Positions 1 through 9,419 of a DNA stretch of 64,000 nucleotides are shown here, in pieces. Below the pieces are notes generated by a model. The model saw only the letters and a list, made by a program, of their open reading frames with translations. It was not told the DNA's origin and did not search any database. This stretch comes from Hyaloscypha bicolor E. Taxonomy: Eukaryota; Ascomycota; Leotiomycetes; Helotiales; Hyaloscyphaceae. Within the stretch, counting starts at the first letter, position 1. Every line of letters starts with the position of its first letter. The stretch is taken from assembly GCF_002865645.1 (NCBI RefSeq), contig NW_020194684.1, forward strand, positions 4,875,952 through 4,939,951. Direction: 5' to 3'. Position numbers and translations under genes: made by a program.

Positions 1-905
1 TTGGCTTCAGCGCGGGTAGAGTATATGGGATTGTAGTCCGGACTTGTATCTTCTTCAACGTTCCACTCAAAGTTGAACTTCTTCTCGGTCGTCCGCCTCC
101 GCTTCTTCTTCGCAGAGAACGTTGACTGATTCGTATCCGCACCCATGTACCGTGTTCGAATAAGAGCAGCTTGTGTATCATCCCCATTTGCTGGACGCTT
201 CTCGCCAGCCAGAGATGCTTTTCCGCTGGATGTAAGCTGTTTCGTGGGAGCCCCCGTGTCGCCACCTGGCCGATTTTGTTCTCGGTTTCGCACCGCCGCT
301 GGACCTGCAGGGGCATCGGCTTGACGCATTGCTCGGGGTCCGGTAGGAACGGACGAGGAGCCTCGGCCATTGGTCTCCCGCGGTGCTAATCGTTCTGAGT
401 TGTCTCTTCCATTCGGAGCTGCATGTCCATTTGAGCTATGCGTGACCCCATTTCGTTCTGCCTCGAGTTTGCGCTTCGCCTCCTCGACCTCCTTCTGTCT
501 CTTTTCCAGAGCTAGCTTTTCTCGCGCAGCTTTCGACAAGAATTTTGGCTGTGAAGTCAGAAAGTCAGTACAGGTGGAACGACAAACTAGACGTGCTTTG
601 TGAACATCACTTCCAGATGATGAGCTGTGGTCTTGATAACGTACCTTTGCTGCGGCCTCATCGGCCTCTTTTTTCTTCTTGAGAATGTCTTCGATACTCA
701 GCGGTCCACGGTCCCGAGAGGCTCCCCATCCCGCCTTCTTCTTCTTCGCAGGCTCTTCTGGCGGCGGAGGAAGCGCATCTGATGGTGGAGGAGGAGGTAA
801 CTCGCTGGGCGGGGGTGGAGCACTCGAACTTGGGGGCGGAGGAGGTGCTAATGTGTCTGGGGGAGGTGGTGGTATTGAGGAATCGCCATTGCTGAAGACT
901 GCCAT
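1..905 (-). CDS. PRP28: Pre-mRNA-splicing DEAD-box RNA helicase PRP28, N-terminal part (gene runs off the left edge)
   Basis: PRP28 is the U5 snRNP helicase that displaces U1 from the 5' splice site during spliceosome activation. Exon 1 (905-645, 87 codons) starts with a proline-rich low-complexity stretch, then a KKKKAGWG motif and PLSIEDILKKKKEADEAA, which match the conserved N-terminal extension of fungal Prp28 and human DDX23. An intron of 96 bases (644-549; GTACGT donor, CAG acceptor) joins to PKFLSKAAREKLALEKRQKE. The visible part ends in a basic, disordered segment with IRTRYMGAD and KKKRRRTTEKKFNFEWN, just before the region where the RecA-like helicase core should begin. The core itself lies outside the window, so no helicase motif is seen. 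The identification rests on the family-specific N-terminal motifs. It is transcribed away from MRPL25, with about 270 bases shared between the two starts. Confidence 0.85.
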   Translation of the reverse strand, partial: MAVFSNGDSSIPPPPPDTLAPPPPPSSSAPPPPSELPPPPPSDALPPPPEEPAKKKKAGWGASRDRGPLSIEDILKKKKEADEAAAKVRYQDHSSSSGSDVHKARLVCRSTCTDFLTSQPKFLSKAAREKLALEKRQKEVEEAKRKLEAERNGVTHSSNGHAAPNGRDNSERLAPRETNGRGSSSVPTGPRAMRQADAPAGPAAVRNREQNRPGGDTGAPTKQLTSSGKASLAGEKRPANGDDTQAALIRTRYMGADTNQSTFSAKKKRRRTTEKKFNFEWNVEEDTSPDYNPIYSTRAEA

Positions 906-1177
906 TCTCGCCAACGATGGTATTCGAGCCTGCGGAACCCTCGGTCACTCTCTGGCAAGGCCACACAATATAACGAGAGTGATGTGTAGACGACGCGGCA
1001 GTGTTGATGTCCGAAGTCTTTGAGATGACGGATTCAAGTTCAAGTAGTCGATGAGCCTGCAAGGCTGAACAGTCGAGGCTCAAAAGATTTTATGTAAGCG
1101 AGGTTCTTCAACATCCCAAAGCGGAAAATTGCCACGACAAGCTCTCCAGCAACAGAGTTTCTTGCGTTCCGTTCACC
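906..1177. promoter_or_regulatory. Short divergent promoter between PRP28 and MRPL25
   Basis: Both flanking genes start within this 272-base gap and point outward, so it must hold both promoters and 5' leaders. I see no clear TATA box. The stretch TTCTTGCGTTCCGTTCACC precedes the MRPL25 start codon. Nothing else stands out. Confidence 0.5.
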
Positions 1178-1879
1178 ATGGCAATGAATTCTCGGCAGTA
1201 CATTAAGCTCGCAGAGTCATTGCCCCCGCGATTGACCAAATTCTTCGCCCGCTATCCACCTCAAGCCCTCCTCTCCCAATCCGCACTCCCGAGCTCCTCC
1301 ACCCCATCAACAAGCAGCACAGTATCCGATTCCACTGCATCACCAGTGGAGCAAATACCAACCGGCCAAGATGGATTAGCAGTCCCTTCGCCTTTTCGAG
1401 CCCAGAAGCACCCGGTGACGGGGAGGTGGCATGATCCGGTATTTTCGTTACGGAGGCAGGCGGAGCTGGTGAAGCTTGCGAGGCAACATGGTGTCGAGGA
1501 ATTATTACCATATACTGTGAAGGGGACGGAAGAGAGGTTACGGAGGAGAGCAGAGAATGGGCTGAGGGTGAAGGGTACGGGCGTTGGGCAGAGAGTGAAA
1601 GGAAAGGAATCGGAACGGACACTGAAGGGACGGTATGTTTTGGGACTTTTCCTGTGTTATGGAGATTTGGAGATGCAGCACAAAATCTCATGGAAATGTG
1701 TTTTTGCTGACGATGTTATGTCACAGATTGGAGAAGCGCAGACAAGCCATGTTGGAGATGCCGCAGATGATACAGACGTGGAAGGAGGTAAGTTAATCCA
1801 CCGCCTTCAATTCCCGGCAGTTGCTAATCATCACATGCAGCGAGGACATGGCCGTGGATGGAAGAAATGGCCAAAATAA
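1178..1879 (+). CDS. MRPL25: Mitochondrial large ribosomal subunit protein mL59 (MRPL25)
   Basis: A fungal-specific component of the mitochondrial 54S large subunit. Exons are 1178-1632, 1727-1787 and 1841-1879, giving 184 residues. The family signature runs through the protein: LPPRLTKFFARYPP near the N-terminus, then NPVTGRWH-type KHPVTGRWHDPVFSLRRQA, the segment LVKLARQHGVEELLPYT, and the basic tail ending MLEMPQMIQTWKERGHGRGW. Both introns have good signals (GTATGT...TCACAG; GTAAGT with a GCTAATC branch site and ATGCAG acceptor). Splicing is favoured over the unspliced 233-codon frame because only the spliced form keeps the conserved EKRRQAMLEMPQ tail. The N-terminus is basic and hydroxylated, as expected for mitochondrial import. 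Confidence 0.9.
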   Translation: MAMNSRQYIKLAESLPPRLTKFFARYPPQALLSQSALPSSSTPSTSSTVSDSTASPVEQIPTGQDGLAVPSPFRAQKHPVTGRWHDPVFSLRRQAELVKLARQHGVEELLPYTVKGTEERLRRRAENGLRVKGTGVGQRVKGKESERTLKGRYVLGLFLCYGDLEMQHKISWKCVFADDVMSQIGEAQTSHVGDAADDTDVEGGKLIHRLQFPAVANHHMQRGHGRGWKKWPK

Positions 1880-3542
1880 ATGCTGCAATGATGAAGAGTC
1901 TGCATTGTTGCGGACCTGGAGCCCCGAGGCTCTCTGTACAAACATCACGTTGGACGCTTCTGCATGGGATCCGGCGTTAGAGACATGCCACTACGATGTT
2001 GGATGGACAATACATCTGCTCGGGAGTTAGAGAATGTACGAAAGCTTGAAACATTCTAAACATGTCTCCCTTGCCCTTGGTGTATTATTGGAGACATTCG
2101 AGGAAGTTTTCTCAGTTGTCAGTGCTCACTCTGAGAATGCCTCTTCTCGAAATATGAAATTAGTGCTAGGTTTGAAGCGGCAACACAACTTAGTCAAGTG
2201 GCTATAACGCGGCACACTTCTGTTCCTCTTGGAATAATCATATACCCGTAGGGAACTGAGCTTGAATATTCCTGTTTCTGGTTTTGATGGGGTGGCCTCA
2301 CATGCAGCAAAGTCTTGCCAGACAAAACTTGATTGGGGTTATCAAATGCATGTGATAGAAGCGTGATTACTTCGTACGGTTAAGGTATGTGTCTTTCTGC
2401 AACTCACCAGGAAGGAATAAAACCCCTAGCAGGTTGGAGGCTTCCCAGCGAGCTGCTGAGTGAGGCCCCTTCCCCCCACGATGAAATGCGTCTACAGAAG
2501 CATCGAATCGCAAGTGTCGAGGCCTTGGTTTCAAGAAGATAAACCGGACTGTAAATGCAAGGGCGATCTGGTGACCTTGCTGGAATGTGCCTTAGGGAGA
2601 AGAAGATTCGTACCATTTTGACATGTGAATTGCACATGGGAGATACTGCCACCAAAACGTTGGAGCAAATGGAACCCCTTGAGAGGGGACCGACCCAATG
2701 ATGTGACGTAGGCACGGGGCACCCAGTCATCAATCTCACCACCGCAGTAGAGAATTGCGAGCGAGAGAAGAAGCATTGCTTGCTCTGTGCCACATCCTCG
2801 GAACAGGAAAAACATACCGTCCGGCCAGGAGGAGAGCCGTCATGTGATCTGGTCCAGCCATGTTCCACCTGCATGTCGTTAAAACTAACACCACGACCCT
2901 CTTTTCGCCTTGGATGTGAGGCCGCCGCACGCGGCCGCTCCCCAACACAAATGAAAAAAATCCCAACAAACTTGGACCCTTCATGCAGACTTCGACCAGG
3001 GTCCGTGGGGGTAAGGGGCTCTGATTGGCCAATGCCCACGACAATTTGTCGATCCAACATCGAAAGTTCAAAACCCCACCGTTCAGGTCCACGAAGGGGA
3101 ACAACCGCGACTCCTGCCCCTCTTGATACTGTAGGATCCAGCTTCCTTTCCCCTCCACGTCATGTGGCAGCTGGTTCCTGGCTGCACAGCCGATTGGCAG
3201 AAAAACGGTGCAAAAGCCCGACGGAGTAGATCCCGTTCCGCGGCTGCATTTGCATGTGAATTGAGATGGACACTTGAACACTTCCCTTGGGACTCTGGGA
3301 TACCAGGGACGGACAAGATGGTGGCGATGCAGGGGGCCTGGCGAGGGCAGTTGTTCCAACACTTGCAAATGCAGCCGCTGGGCAGATTGTGATCTGGTTA
3401 AACACTTCATGAGCTGAGTCCTGCAGAGAGCGCGCTGCTGGCTCTCCTCCTGTGACGAGGGGCTTTTCCGTCTCTACAGGACACTTCGACCTTGGCGGTG
3501 AGGGAGAATGTGGAGTGGCCGAGACATGGAGCCCCATCAAAG

Positions 3543-3595
<53 letters not shown>
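3543..3595. repeat. Homopolymer tract of 53 C
   Basis: An uninterrupted run of 53 cytosines (53 guanines on the minus strand), preceded by AAAG and followed by ACTAG. The flanks are ordinary mixed sequence. It lies about 1.3 kb upstream of the desaturase start codon and in no gene. Such a tract could form G-quadruplex or i-motif structures. It could also be a length-uncertain or artefactual assembly feature. Confidence 0.95.
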
Positions 3596-4179
3596 ACTAG
3601 CACCCATCTCGAGGCATGTTGCACTTGATATTCCTAGGTTTCTCCACGAGCCATGACGGTCTGTGGGAGGCGGTGGCGCCAGCCATGGTGCAACCGAGAT
3701 CGAGCTTGCCGCTGTCGTCCACTCTCTCGCCATGTATTTGATCATCGAGGCTCCGCGTAAAGTCGGCGAGGTTAGGAAGAGCGGAGACAGGTCAAACAAA
3801 GGGAGGGTGTGGGCAAAAGCGGTGGTGAGATTTGGGGAAAAAGAAAGCATCACCAGACTTCCCAGACTTGCCTCCTTCAGAGATTCCTGCATGGTGTTGT
3901 GGAAGAGACCACAGCTGGGTGCGCTCGCGAAAAGGGCTCCCCCACTGGTGAAGTTGCTGCTGCACTGCCAGACGAGAATGGAGCAGAAGCGTCATTGGAA
4001 GAATCGGCCGCGGGGTGGAGCATCCGCCGAGGCTGTACCAACCACGTGAAATGATTTGCAGATGAGATGAGCGGATGTTGACTTGGGAAGCCGGGCTACC
4101 AGCCTACCAGCACCAGGCAAAGAATGGGTGAGCGGCCGGGTTTTCCTGGCGATTGATTACCCACAAATGATACTTTCTG

Positions 4180-4201
4180 TACGGAGTAGTAGTACGGAGT
4201 A
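4180..4201. repeat. Two direct copies of TACGGAGTA
   Basis: Identical 9-mers at 4180-4188 and 4193-4201, separated by GTAG. The same word in reverse complement (TACTCCGTA) also occurs at 17529-17537 inside the flavin monooxygenase gene. It could be a regulatory motif or the footprint of a repeat. Its function is unknown. Confidence 0.6.
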
Positions 4202-4928
4202 ATGTCAGCCCCTTCATGCTGCCATACCGTGGTCCGTGGGACGGTGGATGAGGAGCCCGCCGTGTCCAGAAAAATAGCCTCGGGGTGGCCTTGGAGGGAT
4301 GGTGGGAAACCCAGCCAGTGTCCAGCAAGCGTCCAGCAAGTGGCCAACAAATACATGCAGATCCGTTCTGTCGACTGGTCACGACTCGCTCGTGCCTAGG
4401 AGCGTATGGGGGGCTTGGCTCCAGAAGCTGTCCGGCAGGAGGTATCCGGCGCGGTTATTCCTAACTTTAAAATTTCAGCCGAAACAGACCCCCCTTGGGC
4501 TGGCTGGCACTGGCAGGAGGGAACGAGGCGGCGGCGGGGCCAATTTTGGTGGGACACGCAAGAAATAAAAAGCTGCCTTCCCCCGAAGTCACTTGGTCCT
4601 CCAGTCCTCCACCCCCTCCGATAATACACCGCCTGGCACTTGCTACCTCTCCCAGTGCCCGTGTGTGCAGAGCTTGTATGTTCTGCTGCCTCAGTGGGAC
4701 TCAATTGAAAGACAATTCACTGACACATGCCCCAGTTGTTGCATCCTGCGAGAGACTCGCCTCGTTACTAGCTCGCTCCGTCAAAACCTCAACAAAATAC
4801 TTCCGACCGCCCTGCAATTTTCGCCCTTCCCTCCTTTTAGGCGATCCGCAGAGAGTTCAATTGCTTGCTTGATTGCTTCAATTCCGCCTACCACAACCCA
4901 AGCACAATACACACACACGTTTCTCACA

Positions 4929-6459
4929 ATGGCCTCGACCGCGATACCCAAGCGTACCGTCCTCCGGCGGACGGTCACCTCGACCACCGAGAACTCTGCT
5001 CCTTCCACGGCTGCTGGGTCCCCAAGTGACACCCCCAGACAGTCTCCCTCCTCGACTTCGCTCTCGTCCATGTCCTCTCTGGAAGAAATGGATGAGAAGG
5101 GATACGGAAAGCTCCTCGATACCTACGGAAACGAATTCGAGCTGCCGGACTTCACCGTCAACGATATTCGAAATGCCATTCCAAAGCATTGTTTCGAGCG
5201 ATCTGGTTTGAGGGGGTTGGGCTACGTGGCTCGGGATATCGCCAGTCTTGCAACCACATTCTTCCTCTTTAACAAATTCGTCACCCCCGAAACCATTCCG
5301 TCCACACCAATTCGCGCTGCGCTGTGGGGACTCTACACCATCATTCAAGGTCTGTTCGGAACCGGTCTCTGGGTTCTCGCCCACGAGTGCGGTCACCAAT
5401 CTTTCTCTCCCTCCAAGATTCTCAACGACACGACCGGGTGGATCTGTCACTCGGCACTTCTTGTCCCATATTTCTCGTGGAAGATCTCCCATGGCAAGCA
5501 TCACAAGGCCACAGGACACATGGAGCGTGACATGGTCTTCGTTCCCAAGACTCGTGAGGTATACGCCAGCCGTATCGGAAAACTGATCCACGAAATTGAC
5601 GAGTTAACCGAAGAGACCCCTATTGCCACCTTGATCCACTCCGTCGGACAACAACTCTTAGGCTGGCCATTGTACCTCTTTGGCAATGTCACTGGTCACA
5701 ACGAACACGAGCGTCAGCATGAGGGTCGCGGAAAGGGCAAGGTCAACGGATTCTTCACTGGTGTCAACCATTTCAACCCAAGCAGTCCCCTGTACGAGGC
5801 CAAGGACGCCAAACTCATTCTCCTCAGCGATCTCGGCCTTGCTATCGCTATCAGCGTTCTAGTCACGCTCTGCAGAACCTACGGTTTCTCCAACATGGCC
5901 GTCTGGTATTTCGCCCCTTACCTCTGGGTGAACCACTGGCTCGTTGCCATCACCTATCTCCAACACACTGACCCCACGCTTCCCCACTACACCCCTGAAA
6001 GCTGGAACTATGTTCGTGGAGCGGCTGCAACAATCGATCGTGAATTTGGTTTCATCGGCCGCACTCTCCTCCACGGTATCATTGAGACCCATGTCCTCCA
6101 CCACTACGTTAGCACCATCCCGTTCTACCACGCGGATGAGGCGAGCGAAGCAATCAAGCCAGTCATGGGTCGGCACTATCGCGCTGACGTTAAGGGTGGC
6201 TCCCTCGGATTCTTGAAGAGTATGTGGACGAGCGCCCGGTGGTGCCAATGGGTCGAGCCATCAGAGGGTGCCATAGGAGAAGGAAAGGGGGTCTTGTTTT
6301 TCAGGTAGCTTTAATCTTCCCTTAATTCTCCCAAAGCAATTGCTGACAAAAAAATCCAGGAACCGAAATGGCCTTGGTACCAAGCCGCTCAAGTTGAAGG
6401 AGGTGAAGCCCGCAGCTGGCAGCGCCAAGATGGCCATGGTTGTCGGTGCCGACGACTGA
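4929..6459 (+). CDS. FAD2: Delta-12 fatty acid desaturase (oleate desaturase)
   Basis: This endoplasmic reticulum membrane enzyme converts oleoyl to linoleoyl chains using cytochrome b5 as electron donor. Exons 4929-6304 and 6360-6459 encode 491 residues, a normal length. The three histidine boxes that bind the di-iron centre are intact: HECGH at about 152-156, HGKHH at 188-192 and HVLHH at 388-392. Hydrophobic membrane spans flank them. The first 55 residues are a Ser/Thr-rich cytosolic tail typical of fungal odeA-type enzymes. The intron near the 3' end has an AG|GTAGCT donor, a TGCTGAC branch site and a TCCAG acceptor, and leads to the tail RNRNGLGTKPLKLKEVKPAA. The start chosen is the first ATG after a pyrimidine-rich leader. 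The frame stays open further upstream but lacks similarity. A Delta-15 or bifunctional activity cannot be excluded from sequence alone. Confidence 0.9.
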
Positions 6460-7509
6460 ACGAACCAAAACTCATGACCGATGGGAGGGACTTGATGGCG
6501 TGCATTGCATATTTGCTTCGATTCAGCGGCTTTGCTGAGGGGGTGTTCTGGCGTCGCTTTAATGAATTGGGGGGTTGAAGATGGGTTTCCAGCATGGTAT
6601 AATCAGAGATGCAAAAGGACGAAAAGCTCGCGGATAGAACTTGTGATAGACCCTGCCGCCGAGATACCATTAGAGTCTGGTTTGTATAGAAGCACCGAAA
6701 ATAGAGTACATACCGCCTTTCAAGCTCGATTCGTCCTGTGTAAGCTTCGGTGGATTGATTTCGTACCTGGAATAAAGTCTGGATCTCGGGATTGGGACAG
6801 AACACGAGCTGTATCTGAACTCCCGGTCGACATTAAAGAGAAACACTCAATATAAGTGGGAATAATCAAAAGTGCTTCTGCACTTCTTGCAGAGAGAGTA
6901 TCTCTCAAGTATGGGATGTAGCCCGGCAGTTCCGGGAAAGCCACAAATAATACCTACCGCGCGACGTGATCTTTCAACACGGCCTTACAACTCCACTCAA
7001 CATTTCAACATTTATGTAGAAACCAGGAGAAAGTAGATATCATGAAACATGCAATGATTGAAGATTTGAAGATTGCAGTTTTTGAATGAAGACGAAAGCT
7101 TTGCGGGGCGAGCTGACTGACGCCTAAAAGCGGGGAACCTCTCGTATCGATTAGATCAGTCCACTTTCTTGCTATCAACAATCTTCGCTCCTGGAAAAAA
7201 AACGCAGGATTTTTCAACTTTTGCTTTGCGTCTTAAAATCGTCTTGTCTATACCATCAAAGATCCATGATTGAAATATTTGTAATACGCGGGGGGTCTGA
7301 GGAAGAGATATCAAAAACTATGTTTTGCGAAATTTAAAGAGATAGAATAAGCTCGGAGCCGCGTGAAAGGGGTTCATGACATATTAAATGGAGCAAGATT
7401 TCTTTGTACACGTCTGGGAATAAACTCTTTACCCGCCTTCCTCTTCCCGCCCGTCTCTCCGCCCTTAACCCTCTCCTCCACCTCCCCCTTCTTACAGCCC
7501 CTCCCTCTC
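6460..7509. other. Intergenic stretch after the desaturase
   Basis: This should hold the desaturase 3' UTR and the spacer before the transporter pseudogene. Open frames here are short, overlapping and unrecognisable. No RNA gene or mobile element was seen. It is A/T-richer than the preceding coding region. Confidence 0.5.
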
Positions 7510-8827
7510 TCACTCCACCCAGGCTCCACTGTCCCCCTTTGCACTAAATATATCCCCGGTAACACCTACCCTCTCAAACAAATCATCGATATCCTTAAGC
7601 TTTAGTTGGTTTGTTTTAGGGACAAAGCAGTAGACCATGGGCGCCCAGAGGGCGCAGAAGACGGCGAAGATGATGAAGGTGCGTCAGGCGATGGAGGAGA
7701 TGGCGATGGGCGTCATTTGGACGACGGTGAAGACGCACAGGGGAGGGGAAACCTTAGTGGGGGTTTGGTTTGGAGTGTGAGAGTTGGAGAGAAGAGATGA
7801 TCTTGGGACTACTAGATGGATGGAAACTTCGGAAGAGAGTAGAATTTAGAGGAAAGGGGGATTAGAGAAAACGAAGGATCAGTGAAAGGGAAGACATCAG
7901 ACGAAGGCAATAAAAAGGAGAAGTAAGAATCAAAACTCACTCCAATTCGCAAAAGCCCAGCGCATGCCCCCTCGACCTAATCCTCGTCGTAACCCTCACT
8001 CGGAAAACACCATGGAATAGCCAACCAGCCAATCCCCCAAAAGATCTGAAAGATGAACATAAACGCCGCCACTGCATAAGCTGTGCTCCTCGTCCCGGTA
8101 CTCAATAGTATCGAAACCATGGAAAAGCAAAGATACAAACCCATAGCGCTAAACATGAGCAGTGTTCTGCTGCCGAACTTCTCCACTGTCCAGAGAGGAA
8201 TGCTTGGAAGGAGATGGGGAGGCGCCCTTGAATGGGTCCTTTTGCAAAGGAGAGACCGAAATCGAGCCAGTAGGCAATGCAGAGACCGATAATGGTTACC
8301 GTTCCTTGCATGTTGAGGAGTATGCCTCTGTTGGAGGGCTTGCACATCTTGTATTGGTACATGGGCATTGTTGAGCTGTTAAAGCCGTTCCCGATACCTG
8401 TGACGATTCGTCTGAAGAGGAGTTGAGCAAGGGTGGTAGAGGAGCCAAGGAGGACCGTCCCAACAATCATATTCGTTCCTCCTGCAATAATCATATTCTT
8501 GCGGCCGAGTTGTTCACCGAAGAAGAAGTTGAGGAGTGCTCCAGCTTCATCTCCAATGTCGTAGATAGAGGTGATTATGGCTTGGAGTTTGGCATCTGGT
8601 TGGTGGCATTCTTAGGCAAATTGGTTGTTGGCTCCTATAAAACCGCTCATAACTCCTTGGCCATATCCTAAGAGCAAGAAGCCTTGACAACTTGCCTCGA
8701 TGAGAAATGTTAACCTGAGAGGTCTGTGTGAACGTTGGAGTTTGAACTTGCCTGTAACTGCCCAATTCAGAGCTTTGCGTCCCCCTCTCCCACCCCCCGG
8801 GCTTTCCACCCCAAAAGAGTTCCACAT
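7510..8827 (-). pseudogene. Decayed MFS sugar transporter pseudogene with internal deletion, stops and frameshifts
   Basis: Fragments of one major-facilitator hexose transporter lie in order but in different frames. Near the start are KALNWAVT and, after an intron-sized gap, FLLLGYGQGVMSGFIGANN (transmembrane 1). A TAA at 8614-8612 interrupts the frame. It then continues as DAKLQAIITSIYDIGDEAGA, MIIAGGTNMIVGTVLLGSS, the family motif RRIVTGIGNGFNSSTMPMY and GTVTIIGLCIAYWLDFGLS, up to PISFQAF. At about 8185-8198 the sequence jumps straight to WTVEKFGSRTLLMFSAMGL in another frame. That omits the central loop and roughly transmembrane spans 6-8 (about 200 codons expected in an intact relative). 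Another frameshift near 7980 separates AIPWCFPSE from VTTRIRSRG. A TGA at 7686-7684 replaces a probable Trp in the motif before RTFIIFAVFCALWAPMVY. The end KLKDIDDLFERVGVTGDIFS is intact. At least four independent lesions make this non-functional. Confidence 0.88.
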
Positions 8828-9419
8828 TAAATTCAATGTACTATGCTTGTTTGTACTTGTAGTCACAAAACAAAAGACACAACGCAAAGAAGTCACGCAG
8901 TTGTCTGACCAGATGGATCTTTTTCTCCTTCCTTTTGTTTGTTTTTTTATTTATAAGTCGTATTTATGCAAAAGCCAGAACGCATTCTCCAACACCTGTG
9001 ATGCCGATCCAAAGCATACCGAGAATTTCGCCATGAAAGATCCTCGTTCGGAGCAAGTGAGGACCCATATTTGTCAACCTCCAATGAAGATTCCCACCTC
9101 CCCAAACTTTTGAGGGTTACCGAGCTGCAGATCATTTACAGCGAACGCCCCAGTTTCGACGTATGTGTAGAAGCTTGTACTCAGGGGGATATCGGCCGAG
9201 CGGTGATATGTTTGCTGACTCGGGGCAAAGATGAGATTGGAGATGCTTAACTTACGGACTCTTCGGGAAGATCGTTTGTACTAAATCCTTTCACGCCATT
9301 TGTGTCACAATTTGCATAGATCAGTAGCGCTTCAAGGGGTATCATATTTGCAAAGCTGAGCGCCCGCTCTATACAGCCCAGTATGTATTCAGTAAATACG
9401 TTCATCCTTCTCTTTCGCA
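8828..9419. other. Intergenic stretch between the transporter pseudogene and palF
   Basis: It holds the former promoter of the pseudogene and the 3' UTR of palF. The part around 8820-8960 is T-rich on the plus strand. No gene was recognised on either strand. Confidence 0.5.

Larger units (their letters stand above)
1880..4928. other. Long gene-free stretch upstream of the oleate desaturase
   Basis: No recognisable protein was found on either strand in these 3 kb. Several open frames of 150-220 codons exist on the minus strand, but they overlap each other, resemble nothing known, and two of them pass through the homopolymer C tract. The part from about 4400 to 4928 is pyrimidine-rich and A/C-rich just before the start codon (CACACACACGTTTCTCACA), as is usual for a strongly expressed fungal gene leader. 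The region most likely holds the 3' UTR of MRPL25 and an extended promoter plus 5' UTR of the desaturase. Confidence 0.6.

Noticed and set aside
2404..3410. Long minus-strand open frames of 218 and 224 codons upstream of the desaturase
   Set aside because: They overlap each other in different registers, contain no recognisable motif, and lie in promoter-like sequence. No intron logic links them to a family.
3160..3892. Minus-strand open frames with a long poly-Gly segment
   Set aside because: The poly-Gly is just the translation of the C tract. The flanks do not resemble any protein.
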